In this document: positions 1-8,348 of the stretch, in pieces
How positions within the stretch are numbered: position 1 is the first letter of the stretch
Layout of the letters: every line of letters begins with the position of its first letter
Source of the DNA: Alphaproteobacteria bacterium
GTDB lineage: Bacteria; Pseudomonadota; Alphaproteobacteria; Micropepsales; Micropepsaceae
Direction of reading: 5' to 3'
DNA length: 39,150 bases
Assembly: GCA_017983635.1 (NCBI GenBank)
Contig: JAGOBA010000024.1
Coordinates: 1 to 39,150, forward strand
The notes under the pieces: generated by a model
Databases searched by the model: none
Seen by the model: only the letters and a program-made list of their open reading frames with translations
Told to the model about the DNA's origin: nothing
Made by a program: the position numbers and the translations under genes

Positions 1-2
1 TG

Positions 3-1643
3 CAAGGCGAAGTGCCGGAGGTGTTGAAGGACTGCACGATCTTTGCGCTCGATATGGGTGCGCTGATCGCGGGCACGCGCTATCGCGGCGACTTCGAGGA
101 GCGGTTGAAGAACGTCGTCAAGGAACTGGAGCAGTTCAAGGGCGCGATCCTCTTTATCGACGAGATCCATACCGTGATCGGCGCCGGTGCGACGAGCGGC
201 GGGGCGATGGATGCCTCGAACCTGCTGAAGCCGGCGCTGCAGTCGGGGACGCTGCGTTGCATCGGGTCGACGACGTATAAGGAATTCCGCCAGCACTTCG
301 AGAAAGATCGGGCGCTGGCGCGGCGGTTCCAGAAAATCGACGTCGGCGAGCCGTCGATCCCGGATGCGATCAAGATCTTGAAGGGGCTCAAGCCCTATTT
401 CGAGAGTTATCACAAGGTTCGCTACACGGGCGACGCGATCAAGGCGGCGGTAGAGCTTTCGGCGAAGTATATCAACGATCGCAAGCTGCCGGACAAGGCG
501 ATCGATGTGATCGACGAGACGGGCGCGTCTCAGATGCTGATCCCGGAGGCCAAGCGCAAGAAGGTGATCGGGATCGGCGAGATCGAAGAAGTGATCTCGA
601 AGATGGCGCGGATTCCTCCGAAGACGGTGTCGAAGAACGACGCCGAGTCGCTGCGCGATCTTGAGATGAACATGAAGCATGTCGTGTTCGGCCAGGACGA
701 CGCGATCAAGCAGCTCTCGGCCGCGATCAAAATGTCGCGTGCGGGGTTGCGCGATCCGGAGAAGCCGATCGGGTGCTATCTGTTCTCAGGCCCCACGGGC
801 GTCGGCAAGACGGAAGTCGCGCGGCAGCTGTCGAAGGTCATGGGCGTTGAGCTTCTGCGTTTCGACATGTCGGAGTACATGGAACGCCATTCGGTGAGCA
901 GGCTGATCGGCGCGCCGCCGGGCTATGTGGGCTTCGATCAGGGCGGGCTTCTGACCGACGGCGTCGATCAGCATCCGCATTGCATTCTGCTGCTCGACGA
1001 GATCGAGAAGGCGCATCCGGATCTGTTCAACATTTTGTTGCAGGTCATGGATCATGGGAAGCTGACCGATCACAATGGCAAGAAGATCGACTTCCGCAAC
1101 GTCGTGCTGATCATGACGACGAATGCGGGCGCGTCGGATGCCGCCAAGGAGGCGATCGGCTTCGGGCGCGGGCGGCGCGAGGGTGAGGATACGGAAGCGA
1201 TCAAGCGTCTGTTCACGCCGGAGTTCCGCAACCGTCTCGACGCCGTGATCGGCTTTGCGCCGCTGTCGCCGGTGATCATCGAGCGGGTGGTCGAGAAGTT
1301 CGTGTTGCAGTTGGAGGCGCAACTCTCCGACCGCAACGTGACGTTCGAGTTGGCGCCGGAGGCAACGCGTTGGCTTGCGGAGCACGGCTACGACGAAGCC
1401 TTTGGGGCGCGGCCGCTGGCGCGGCTGATCCAAGACACGATCAAGAAGCCGCTGGCGGACGACATTCTGTTCGGACGGTTGGCGCGCGGCGGCACGGTCA
1501 AGGTGATGGTCAAGCCGGACAAGTCGGGTCTGGTGTTCGACATCATCGAAGCGCCGCCGGTGCCGGCAAGGGTAAAGGTCAAAGGTGACGACTACGACGA
1601 CGATGAAGAGTCAGAACCGAATGAGCCCGAACTCGTGAAATGA
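3..1643 (+). CDS. clpA: ATP-dependent Clp protease ATP-binding subunit ClpA (5' truncated by window edge)
   Basis: ClpA is the AAA+ unfoldase that feeds substrates into the ClpP peptidase, and in many bacteria it uses the ClpS adaptor. The reading frame is already open at the first bases (codons for Q-G-E-V-P-E-V), so the true start and roughly the first 200-odd residues lie upstream. Visible are the end of the first AAA+ module (RYRGDFEERLK, Walker B ILFIDEIH, GSTTYKEF, arginine-finger region ALARRFQ), then the second module with Walker A GPTGVGKT, Walker B LLLDEIEKAHPD, the ClpA-type pore segment GAPPGYVGFDQGG and sensor-2 GARPLAR. Similarity to E. coli ClpA runs through the whole segment. 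The C-terminus ends in an acidic tail (DDYDDDEESEPNEPE). The stop overlaps the next start as ATGA. Confidence 0.97.
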   Translation, partial: QGEVPEVLKDCTIFALDMGALIAGTRYRGDFEERLKNVVKELEQFKGAILFIDEIHTVIGAGATSGGAMDASNLLKPALQSGTLRCIGSTTYKEFRQHFEKDRALARRFQKIDVGEPSIPDAIKILKGLKPYFESYHKVRYTGDAIKAAVELSAKYINDRKLPDKAIDVIDETGASQMLIPEAKRKKVIGIGEIEEVISKMARIPPKTVSKNDAESLRDLEMNMKHVVFGQDDAIKQLSAAIKMSRAGLRDPEKPIGCYLFSGPTGVGKTEVARQLSKVMGVELLRFDMSEYMERHSVSRLIGAPPGYVGFDQGGLLTDGVDQHPHCILLLDEIEKAHPDLFNILLQVMDHGKLTDHNGKKIDFRNVVLIMTTNAGASDAAKEAIGFGRGRREGEDTEAIKRLFTPEFRNRLDAVIGFAPLSPVIIERVVEKFVLQLEAQLSDRNVTFELAPEATRWLAEHGYDEAFGARPLARLIQDTIKKPLADDILFGRLARGGTVKVMVKPDKSGLVFDIIEAPPVPARVKVKGDDYDDDEESEPNEPELVK

Positions 1644-2278
1644 GGCGGCTTCTGATTGGGTTGCTGACGTTCGCCGGCCTCGCGGGAGCCGCGGGGGCGG
1701 CAGAGGACGTCAGCATTCGCGGCAACTTCCCGCAGATTCTGGCGCGCGGCGAGACGGTTGTGCAGATGGCGAACCGGATCGCGGTCAAGATCATCAATCT
1801 CGACCGGCTGATTGCGCCGGAATGCGGGATGAAGCGTTTCTTCGACTTCGCTGGCGCGGACTACTACGACATGAACGACCTGACGCAGCGGATCGATCCG
1901 AGCCGGCGCGGCGTGTGGCGGATCGCGGTCACGGCGAAGGGCTGCTGGGCGCCGCGCTCGCACAACGTGTTCCTGCTTCCTCGCGTCGGTTCGCCCGCTG
2001 AAATCCGTCTGGGCGTGCCGGGCCGGTCGGTTGCCGGCGTCAAGCATCAGCAGGACGCGACGCAGCTCGTGCTGCGGGAAGCGAACGGGATCGCGATGCG
2101 GGCGAACTGCACGGACCCGGCCTTCTTGGTCGATACGGTCGTGACCAAGGTGCGCAAACCTGGACAGCCGTGGACGGAGACGTGGTCGGCCTCAGCCTGC
2201 GAGATCACGCGCAAGTTCGCCGTGATGTTCACGCCGGAAGCGCAGAAGATGCGGATTGCGGTGGCGTCGGCGGACTGA
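1640..2278 (+). CDS. Secreted hypothetical protein with four cysteines
   Basis: I do not recognise the family. The product is 212 residues with a clear Sec signal peptide: MRRLL, a hydrophobic stretch to about residue 19, and a likely cut at AGA-AED near residues 20-21. The mature part has no further membrane segment. It contains four cysteines (62, 102, 157, 187), which would allow two disulfides in the periplasm, and ends in a beta-rich stretch. The ATG overlaps the clpA stop (ATGA), so it is probably translationally coupled to clpA. That is odd for an exported protein next to a cytoplasmic chaperone, and coupling does not prove a shared role. Coding and signal peptide are well supported; the function is unknown. 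Confidence 0.8.
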   Translation: MRRLLIGLLTFAGLAGAAGAAEDVSIRGNFPQILARGETVVQMANRIAVKIINLDRLIAPECGMKRFFDFAGADYYDMNDLTQRIDPSRRGVWRIAVTAKGCWAPRSHNVFLLPRVGSPAEIRLGVPGRSVAGVKHQQDATQLVLREANGIAMRANCTDPAFLVDTVVTKVRKPGQPWTETWSASACEITRKFAVMFTPEAQKMRIAVASAD

Positions 2279-2280
2279 AC

Positions 2281-2309
2281 TTGACTTTCTTACATTACCA
2301 TGGTAATGG
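2281..2309 (+). promoter_or_regulatory. Candidate promoter and operator of the AbrB/PIN module (16-bp palindrome)
   Basis: CATTACCATGGTAATG at 2293-2308 is a perfect 16-bp palindrome ending 7 bases before the antitoxin ATG. AbrB-type antitoxins commonly bind palindromes in their own promoter, so this is the expected autoregulatory operator. TTGACT (2281-2286) followed 17 bases later by TAATGG (2304-2309) could be the -35 and a weak -10. If so, transcription would begin at about the start codon. No Shine-Dalgarno sequence lies between palindrome and ATG. The palindrome is seen directly; promoter and operator roles are inferred. Confidence 0.6.
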
Positions 2310-2315
2310 CTGCCT

Positions 2316-2576
2316 ATGATTGCGCGCGTAAAGATAACTGCCCAGAGCCAGATTTCCGTGCCGTCGGAGGTTCGGAAAGAGCTTGGCGTCGGTCCCGGTT
2401 CTTACCTGCAGTTCGACAAGGTCGGGGGGCAAGTTGTGGTCCGCCGCGTCGGACGGCGTACGCTTGAAGAAGTTAGGGCGATTCTTGCGCCCAAGCGCCC
2501 GAAGAAGCCGAAGACGCTCCGTGAACTGGAAGAGGGCATCGAGAAGTACATCCGCGAGACCCATGCGCGCCGTTGA
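2316..2576 (+). CDS. AbrB/MazE-type antitoxin of a type II toxin-antitoxin pair
   Basis: The 86-residue product begins with a SpoVT/AbrB swapped-hairpin domain (ITAQSQISVPSEVRKELGVGPGSYLQF, residues about 5-32). A basic linker (APKRPKKPKTLR) and an acidic/basic helix follow, and these probably wrap the toxin. In such pairs the antitoxin binds its own operator and neutralises the PIN ribonuclease. It overlaps the downstream PIN gene by 14 bases (2563-2576), typical of a coupled TA operon. The ATG at 2316 directly follows the 16-bp palindrome and lacks a Shine-Dalgarno sequence, so translation may be leaderless. The family call is firm; whether the module is active is unknown. Confidence 0.88.
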   Translation: MIARVKITAQSQISVPSEVRKELGVGPGSYLQFDKVGGQVVVRRVGRRTLEEVRAILAPKRPKKPKTLRELEEGIEKYIRETHARR

Positions 2577-2949
2577 TACGAACGTTCTCGTTCGCTTGCT
2601 GATGGTCGATGATGCCGGTCAGGCTCGAGCCGCAGAGTTGTTCGTCGCACATGGGGTTTGGGTGTCCCATGTCGTCCTAGCGGAAACAACCTGGGTGCTA
2701 CGGTCGGTCTATGGTCAGTCACCGTTGCAGATTGCCGACGCGCTGGAAGCCGCGCTCGATTGGGAAACGCTAACGTTCGAGGACGCAGGTGTCGTCGCGG
2801 TTGCGCTCCAACATTATCGAGCGAGGCCCAGTCTCAAGTTCTCCGACTGTCTGATCGCGGCCATCGCGAGAAGGGCCGGCCATACGCCAATCGGCACGTT
2901 CGACAAGGAGTTTGCGAAAGTCGACGATGTTGAGCGCATCAAGCACTGA
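2563..2949 (+). CDS. PIN-domain toxin (VapC-like ribonuclease)
   Basis: A 128-residue PIN-domain protein. The acidic metal-binding set is intact: D5 (MRAVDTNVL), E41 (VLAETTW), D95 (LKFSDCLIAA) and D114 (GTFDKEF). PIN toxins are Mg-dependent ribonucleases that cut tRNA or rRNA and are held inactive by the antitoxin encoded upstream. The start chosen is ATG 2563, inside the antitoxin 3' end, because it gives the canonical PIN N-terminus; an open frame extends further upstream but only as antitoxin overlap. With all four acidic residues present the toxin is likely functional. The RNA target cannot be deduced. Confidence 0.9.
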   Translation: MRAVDTNVLVRLLMVDDAGQARAAELFVAHGVWVSHVVLAETTWVLRSVYGQSPLQIADALEAALDWETLTFEDAGVVAVALQHYRARPSLKFSDCLIAAIARRAGHTPIGTFDKEFAKVDDVERIKH

Positions 2950-2988
2950 TCGTTCGAGTCGCTGCGTAGACAGCTAATTGACCTGCTG

Positions 2989-3408
2989 TCATGAGATCGC
3001 ATCGGCGATCTTGGCGGCCAGCGCCTTCAGTTTCTCGAAGTCCGCCATCTTCCGCGCGTGCAGGGCGAGGTCGATGCCGTTGGTGCGCGGGATGATGTGG
3101 AAGTGGATGTGGAAGACGGTTTGGCCGGCCGCTTCGCCGTTGAGTTGAGCGAGTAGCACGCCGGGTGTTCCGGTGACATCTTTCACCGCGGCGGCGACTT
3201 TCTTTGTTGTATTGATCAAAGCGGCGGCGCCTTCGGGGCTGAGGTCGAAGATGGATTCGGCGCCTTCCTTCGGGATCACGAGCGTGTGGCCTTCGGCTTG
3301 GGGCATGATGTCCATGAAGGCCAGCGTGTGGGCGTCCTCGTAGACTTTGAAGCACGGCGCTTCGCCGCGGACGATTTTGGCGAAGATGTTGTTCGGATCG
3401 TAGGTCAT
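2989..3408 (-). CDS. HIT family nucleotide-binding hydrolase (Hint-like)
   Basis: The 139-residue product carries the histidine triad HIHFHIIPR at residues 100-108, preceded by the family motifs IVRGEAP, AFMDIMPQAEGHTLVIPK and GVLLAQLNGEAAGQ. Hint-type proteins hydrolyse nucleoside phosphoramidates such as AMP-lysine; the physiological substrate is often unclear. It is the last gene of a minus-strand operon: its ATG overlaps the stop of the FemAB-like gene by four bases (ATGA). An open frame extends upstream past residue 1 but is only antisense-free overlap with that gene; the ATG at 3408 gives the normal Hint N-terminus. Confidence 0.94.
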   Translation of the reverse strand: MTYDPNNIFAKIVRGEAPCFKVYEDAHTLAFMDIMPQAEGHTLVIPKEGAESIFDLSPEGAAALINTTKKVAAAVKDVTGTPGVLLAQLNGEAAGQTVFHIHFHIIPRTNGIDLALHARKMADFEKLKALAAKIADAIS

Positions 3409-4586
3409 GGGGTCTCCGTGTTCTTGAACGGGCTGTGTTCGGCGAGCGCTTCCATTTCTTCGCCGACGGCGCGGCGCTCTTCTTTCAGGTAGCGGGCGAC
3501 GGCGTCGCGCAAGCCGGGATGGGCGATCCAGTGCGCGGACTGGGTGCGAACGGGCAGGTAGCCGCGGGCAAGCTTGTGCGCGCCTTGAGCGCCGGCCTCG
3601 ACGACTTTCAAGCCCTTGGCGATAGCGAAGTCGATGGCTTGGTAATAACAAAGCTCGAAGTGCAGGAACGGATGGTGTTCCAGCGCGCCCCAGTTGCGGC
3701 CGTATAGCGCATCGGAGCCGATGAAGTTCAAGGCGCCGGCGATGTAGCGGCCGTTGCGTTTGGCCATGATGAGGAGGATTTGGTCGGCCATGCTGTCGCC
3801 GATGAGGCTGAAGAATTCTCTTGTTAGATAGGGCGAGCCCCATTTGCGCGAGCCGGTGTCCATGTAGAACGCGAAGAACGCGTCCCAGTGGGCTTCCGTC
3901 AGGTCGCGGCCGCTGAGCCATTCAACTTCGATGCCGGGGCTCAGCGCTTCGGCGCGTTCGCGACGAAGGTTCTTGCGCTTGATCGAGGAGAGTTGGCCAA
4001 GGAAGTCGGCGAAGCTGGCGTAACCTTGGTTGTGCCAATGAAACTGCTGGTCATGGCGCTGCAGGAAACCGAGCGGCAGCAACGCATCGACGTCTTCTTG
4101 TGGGAGGAACGTGATGTGGAGCGAGGAGACGCCGAGTTTCTGGGCGAACGTCATCATGGCTTGAGCGAGCGGTTCGCGCGCAGCCGGATTGCCGCCGGTC
4201 AGCAGTCTGGGTCCCGTTACGGGTGTGAAGGGGGCGGCGACTTGGAGCTTTGGGTAGTAGGCGCCGCCGGCGCGTTCGAAGGCTTGGGCCCAGCCGTGGT
4301 CGAAGACGTATTCACCGTAAGAGTGGTTCTTCACGTACATCGGTGCGGCGGCGAGGGGTTGTCCCGCTTGTTCGACGAGGATGTGCGCCGGCTGCCAGCC
4401 GGTGCGGGCGGTCGCCGAGCCGCTCGCTTCGAGGGCAGCCAAGAAGGCGTGGCTTACGAACGGGTTGAACGGTGCGCCGGGTGGGTTGGCCAGCGCATCC
4501 CACGTCGCCCGCGCAACGCCGGCCATTCCGTCGAGCAGGCGCGCGGACGGCGTCGATTTCATTGGTGCCGCCCGCAGTTCACTCAC
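3405..4586 (-). CDS. FemAB-like / DUF482 N-acyltransferase family protein (COG3146)
   Basis: The 393-residue product matches the DUF482 (FemAB-like, GNAT-fold) family. Recognisable pieces are PFVSHAFLAALEASGSA near the N-terminus, PMYVKNHSYGEYVFDHGWA, PFTPVTGPRLL, SIKRKNLRRER, SPYLTREFF and the closing block FELCYYQAIDFAIAKGL...EAGAQGAHKLARGY. The family is predicted to transfer acyl or aminoacyl groups, but no substrate is established. The GTG start (4586) overlaps the RidA stop as GTGA and the stop overlaps the HIT start as ATGA, so the three are coupled. ATG 4562 (codon 9) is an alternative start. Family call strong, reaction unknown. Confidence 0.88.
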   Translation of the reverse strand: MSELRAAPMKSTPSARLLDGMAGVARATWDALANPPGAPFNPFVSHAFLAALEASGSATARTGWQPAHILVEQAGQPLAAAPMYVKNHSYGEYVFDHGWAQAFERAGGAYYPKLQVAAPFTPVTGPRLLTGGNPAAREPLAQAMMTFAQKLGVSSLHITFLPQEDVDALLPLGFLQRHDQQFHWHNQGYASFADFLGQLSSIKRKNLRRERAEALSPGIEVEWLSGRDLTEAHWDAFFAFYMDTGSRKWGSPYLTREFFSLIGDSMADQILLIMAKRNGRYIAGALNFIGSDALYGRNWGALEHHPFLHFELCYYQAIDFAIAKGLKVVEAGAQGAHKLARGYLPVRTQSAHWIAHPGLRDAVARYLKEERRAVGEEMEALAEHSPFKNTETP

Positions 4587-5050
4587 GCGATCTCGAAGAT
4601 CGCCTCGACTTCGACGGCGACGTTACGCGGGAGCGAGCCTGCGCCGACGGCGGCGCGTGCGTGTTTGCCGACATCGCCGAAGATCTGCACGATGGTGTCG
4701 GAGGCGCCGTTGACCACCTCCGGGTGTTGGGCGAAGCCCGGGACGGCGTTGACGAAGCCCGTGAGCTTCACGCAGCGCTTCACGCGGTCGAGGTTGCCGC
4801 CGCAGGCTTCACGCACTTGCGCGATGATGTTCAAGGCGCACAGGCGCGCGGCCGCTTGACCTTGTTCGACGGTGAACTCCTTGCCGACTTGGCCGACGAA
4901 TTCGAGGCCGTTCGGGCCTAGTGTGACTTGGCCGGAGACGAAAACGAGATTGCCGGAAATGACAAACGGCACGTAGTTCGCCACCGGGGCCACGGCTTTT
5001 GGCAGGGTGATGTCAAGTTCTTTGAGGCGAGCGTCGACGCGTCCGGTCAT
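4583..5050 (-). CDS. RidA/YjgF/Rid family enamine-imine deaminase-like protein
   Basis: A 155-residue Rid-family protein (YjgF-like, with the YjgH/TdcF-type insert). It shows the trimer-core motifs LVFVSGQVTLGPNG, GQAAARLCALNIIAQV and KLTGFVNAVPGF, and the closing segment LPRNVAVEVEAIFEIA. RidA proteins hydrolyse reactive enamine/imine intermediates made by PLP enzymes. The usual RidA catalytic Arg position is less clear here because this longer subgroup has ARAAVGAGSLPRN, so the activity should be read with caution. The start at 5050 is preferred over upstream in-frame ATGs because AAAGGGA lies 6-7 bases before it. It heads the RidA / FemAB-like / HIT operon and is divergent from aguA. Confidence 0.9.
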   Translation of the reverse strand: MTGRVDARLKELDITLPKAVAPVANYVPFVISGNLVFVSGQVTLGPNGLEFVGQVGKEFTVEQGQAAARLCALNIIAQVREACGGNLDRVKRCVKLTGFVNAVPGFAQHPEVVNGASDTIVQIFGDVGKHARAAVGAGSLPRNVAVEVEAIFEIA

Positions 5051-5142
5051 GTGCGGTCCCTTTGCGAAAGGCGATGGTCCATGCGAGAAAGCGTAGGCTC
5101 GCAAATCAAGCGCCCCGGTGCAACTTCGGAACGCGGGAATTC

Positions 5143-6219
5143 ATGTCAAGACGTCTGGATGCCGACGACCGCTGTCCTGTGCGCGACGGGCTTTTCATGC
5201 CCGCCGAGTGGGAACCGCATGCGCGCTGCTGGATGGCGTGGCCCTGCCGGTTGGAGCCTTGGGGCTCTGCAGAGGGGCTGATGCGTGCGCGTCTGGGGCA
5301 TGCGGCGGTCGCGCGGGCGATCTCCGGTTTTGAAAAGGTGACGATGGCGATCAGACCGCGCGATGTCGACGAGGCGCGGCTGATGATGGGTCGCGGGATC
5401 GAGATTTTGGCGGTCGAGATCGACGATTCCTGGGCGCGCGACAGCGGGCCGATTTTCGTGACCGATGGGCGCGAGGGCGTTGCGGGCGTGCATTGGCGGT
5501 TCAATGCTTGGGGCAACAAGTATCATGGCTTTGAGAATGATGCGGCGTTTGGGCGGCGCGTGATCGAAGCGCTGGATATGCGCCGCTATGACGGACCGAT
5601 GGTCTTGGAAGGCGGGTCGGTTTGCGTGGACGGCGAGGGGACGCTGATCACCACGGAACAATGCCTGCTCAATGCGAACCGGAATCCGAACCTTGATCGG
5701 CAGCAGATCGAGGAGCGCTTGGCGCTCTATCTCGGCGTGACGAAGGTGATTTGGCTGGGCGAAGGGCTTGAGGACGACGAGACCGATGGGCACGTCGACA
5801 ACATTGCGTGTTTCGCCGGGCCGGGGCGCGTGATGGTCTATGCGCCGCGGGAGAAGGGTGGACTGAACGAGCGGGTGATGCGCGACAATGTTGCGCGCCT
5901 GAAAGCGACGCGCGATGCGCGCGGGCGGACGCTTGAGATCATCGAGGTGCCGGAGCCGGTGCGGCGCGAGCGGCACGACGGGCGAAGGCTCGACATGAGT
6001 TACATCAACTTCTATTTCGCGAACTACGGGATCGTGATGCCGTCGTTCGACGATCCGATGGATGCGGTTGTGCTTGAGATCATGGAGAAGGCGTTTCCGG
6101 ACCGGCGGATTGTTCAGGTGCCCGCGCTCGATATCGTGCAGGGCGGCGGCGGCATTCATTGCATCACGCAGCAGCAACCATCGGGCAGGGCGCTTACTGC
6201 CGAGGGACATCAACGATGA
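5143..6219 (+). CDS. aguA: Agmatine deiminase
   Basis: A 358-residue peptidylarginine-deiminase-fold enzyme that converts agmatine to N-carbamoylputrescine and ammonia. Family motifs are MPAEWEPHARCWMAWP, the DDSWARDSGP block (residues 95-103), LEGGSV (155-160), DETDGHVDN with H217, and the nucleophile motif GGGGIHCITQQQP with Cys340. The ATG at 5143 (MSRRLDADD) was chosen because GGGA lies 5 bases upstream and earlier codons extend beyond the family N-terminus. Its stop overlaps the aguB start (ATGA), so the two pathway steps are coupled. No arginine decarboxylase, which would supply agmatine, is in the window. Confidence 0.95.
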   Translation: MSRRLDADDRCPVRDGLFMPAEWEPHARCWMAWPCRLEPWGSAEGLMRARLGHAAVARAISGFEKVTMAIRPRDVDEARLMMGRGIEILAVEIDDSWARDSGPIFVTDGREGVAGVHWRFNAWGNKYHGFENDAAFGRRVIEALDMRRYDGPMVLEGGSVCVDGEGTLITTEQCLLNANRNPNLDRQQIEERLALYLGVTKVIWLGEGLEDDETDGHVDNIACFAGPGRVMVYAPREKGGLNERVMRDNVARLKATRDARGRTLEIIEVPEPVRRERHDGRRLDMSYINFYFANYGIVMPSFDDPMDAVVLEIMEKAFPDRRIVQVPALDIVQGGGGIHCITQQQPSGRALTAEGHQR

Positions 6220-7088
6220 GACAGGTCACGCTGGCCGCGACCCAAATGGCGTGCGGCACGGATCGAGCGACGAATATCGCCAACGCCAAGCGCCTCGTGC
6301 ACGAAGCGAAGGCGAAGGGCGCTCAGGTGATTTTGATTCAGGAACTGTTTGAGTCGCCGTATTTCTGTAAGGACCAGTTGGCAAAGCATTTCGCACTGGC
6401 CGAGCCGTATGAACGCAATGCGTTGATCGCCGAGTTTGCCGGGTTGGCGAAAGAGTTGGGCGTGGTGTTGCCGTTGTCGTTCTTCGAGCGCGCCAATAAT
6501 GCGCATTTCAATTCGTTGGCGATGATCGATGCGGACGGCGCGGTACTGGGGCTCTATCGCAAATCGCACATTCCGGACGGGCCCGGTTATCAGGAGAAGT
6601 TCTATTTCAATCCGGGAGATACCGGGTTCAAGGTTTGGCCGACGCGCTATGGCAAGGTCGGCGCGGCGATCTGTTGGGACCAGTGGTTCCCGGAGAGCGC
6701 GCGGGCGATGGCGCTGATGGGGGCGGAGATTCTTTGCTATCCGACCGCGATCGGCACGGAGCCGCCACCGGCGCCGCCAGTCGACTCCTCGGCGCACTGG
6801 CGGCGGGTGATGCAGGGGCATGCGGGCGCGAACTATCTACCGCTCATCGCGTCGAACCGGATCGGGCGTGAGGTTGGGGAGACGTGCGAGATCACGTTCT
6901 ATGGGACTTCGTTCATTGCGGGGCCGACCGGCGAAATTCTGACTGATGCGGGGCGCGACAAGGAGGCAGTGATCACGGCCACCGTGGACCTCGATGCGAT
7001 TGCGTTGGCGCGGCAGTCGTGGGGATTGTTCCGCGATCGGCGACCGGAGCTTTATGGTCCGTTGCTCTCGCTTGACGGGAAGGCTTAG
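6216..7088 (+). CDS. aguB: N-carbamoylputrescine amidase
   Basis: A 290-residue nitrilase-superfamily (C-N hydrolase) enzyme that hydrolyses N-carbamoylputrescine to putrescine, CO2 and ammonia. The Glu-Lys-Cys triad is visible: E43 (IQELFESPYF), K116 (YRKSHIPDGPGYQEKFYF) and C153 (GAAICWDQWFPE). The sequence GPGYQEKFYFNPGDTGF is diagnostic of AguB rather than other nitrilase branches. The ATG 6216 overlaps the aguA stop. The 3' end overlaps the convergent dinB stop by four bases, so the two genes meet tail to tail with no space for a terminator. With ornithine decarboxylase at 18130 this gives a second route to putrescine. Confidence 0.96.
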   Translation: MRQVTLAATQMACGTDRATNIANAKRLVHEAKAKGAQVILIQELFESPYFCKDQLAKHFALAEPYERNALIAEFAGLAKELGVVLPLSFFERANNAHFNSLAMIDADGAVLGLYRKSHIPDGPGYQEKFYFNPGDTGFKVWPTRYGKVGAAICWDQWFPESARAMALMGAEILCYPTAIGTEPPPAPPVDSSAHWRRVMQGHAGANYLPLIASNRIGREVGETCEITFYGTSFIAGPTGEILTDAGRDKEAVITATVDLDAIALARQSWGLFRDRRPELYGPLLSLDGKA

Positions 7089-8338
7089 AGCGAGCGCCCC
7101 TTCTTAATGGCAGTCGCGCCGAATTTGGCGCGGACTTTGTCCATCGCGCGTTCGGCGGCGTCGCGGCGGGCGCCTTTGGCATCGAAGAGATCGGCTTCAT
7201 CGGTTTTTTCGGCGGGAACGAGGTCCGCTATGCCGATGCCGATGAGGCGGTAGCGTTTGCCCTTTGCTTCAGCTTTCAGCATTTCCGATCCGGTTTCGAA
7301 GATGCGCCGCGCGAGTTGGGTCGCGCGGTCGAGCGTGTGGCGGCGGGTGATGATTTTGAAGTCGGTGGTTTTGAGTTTCAGTTGAACGACTTTGCCGCCG
7401 AGTTCGGCGGCCTTGGCGCGGGCGGACACTCTCTCGCAGAGCGTCCAAAGGATTTGTTCGAGTTGATCGGCGGCAGCGATGTCGTGTTCGAAGGTTGTTT
7501 CGGCGGAGATGCCCTTCGCAGGGGTGAGCGGTTCGACGGTGCGCGTGTCGTCGGCGTTCGAAAGGCGCCAGAGCCATAGGCCGCTGGAACCGAAGTGCGA
7601 GGCCAGTTCCTTGGGATTGCGGCGGCGGACATCGCCGATCGTGAAGATGCCTGCGCGCGACAGCGACTGGGCAAAAGCCTTGCCGACGCCGGGGAGCAAG
7701 GTGACGGGCCTTGGGTCGAGGAAGCTTACCGCTTCGGCGCGGCCGATGACGGAGAAGCCGCGCGGCTTGTCGAGGTCGGAGGCAACTTTTGCCAGGAACT
7801 TGTTGAAGCTGAGACCGACGGAGACGGTGATCTGCAGTTCGTCTTCGACGCGCTTGGCGAGACGCGCGAGCGTTTGCGCCGGCGTCGATTTGTGCAGGCG
7901 CTCCGTTCCGGTCAGATCGAGGAACGCTTCGTCGAGCGAGAGCGGTTCGACGAGTGGGGTTGTTTCCAGCATCAGCTGTTTCACCTCGCGGCTGACGGCG
8001 GCGTATTTTTGGATGTTCGGGCGAATAACCACGGCCTTCGGGCAGGCCTGCAAGGCCTTGTACATCGGCATGGCGGACTTCACACCGTAGGTGCGGGCGA
8101 CGTAGCAGGCGGCGGAGACGACGCCGCGCTTTCCGCCACCGATGATGACGGGCTTGTCGGCGATCGCGGGGTTGTCGCGCTTCTCGACCGTCGCATAGAA
8201 CGCGTCGCAGTCGACATGGGCCATGGAGAGTTGGCCGACTTCTTCATGGCGGATGAGGCGGGGGCTCTTGCAAGCGGGGCAGCGGCGTGCAGCTTCGGTT
8301 TCGAAGAGGCTGAAGCAGTCGCGGCACAGCACACGCAT
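7085..8338 (-). CDS. dinB: DNA polymerase IV (Y-family) with N-terminal zinc ribbon
   Basis: A 417-residue translesion polymerase. A CxxC...CxxC zinc ribbon (C5, C8, C20, C23) precedes the polymerase. The palm carries D43 (HVDCDAFYATVE) and D136/E137 (PLSLDEAFLDLTG); VGLSFNKFLAKVASDLDKP and the helix-hairpin-helix LLPGVGKAFAQSL follow, then the little-finger domain. EADLF near the C-terminus is a plausible beta-clamp binding motif. The zinc ribbon is absent from E. coli DinB but common in alphaproteobacterial ones. It is the last gene of a DUF3572 / HAD / dinB operon, 10 bases after the HAD gene. I saw no LexA box directly upstream. Confidence 0.96.
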   Translation of the reverse strand: MRVLCRDCFSLFETEAARRCPACKSPRLIRHEEVGQLSMAHVDCDAFYATVEKRDNPAIADKPVIIGGGKRGVVSAACYVARTYGVKSAMPMYKALQACPKAVVIRPNIQKYAAVSREVKQLMLETTPLVEPLSLDEAFLDLTGTERLHKSTPAQTLARLAKRVEDELQITVSVGLSFNKFLAKVASDLDKPRGFSVIGRAEAVSFLDPRPVTLLPGVGKAFAQSLSRAGIFTIGDVRRRNPKELASHFGSSGLWLWRLSNADDTRTVEPLTPAKGISAETTFEHDIAAADQLEQILWTLCERVSARAKAAELGGKVVQLKLKTTDFKIITRRHTLDRATQLARRIFETGSEMLKAEAKGKRYRLIGIGIADLVPAEKTDEADLFDAKGARRDAAERAMDKVRAKFGATAIKKGRSL

Positions 8339-8348
8339 CGCGCCGACC

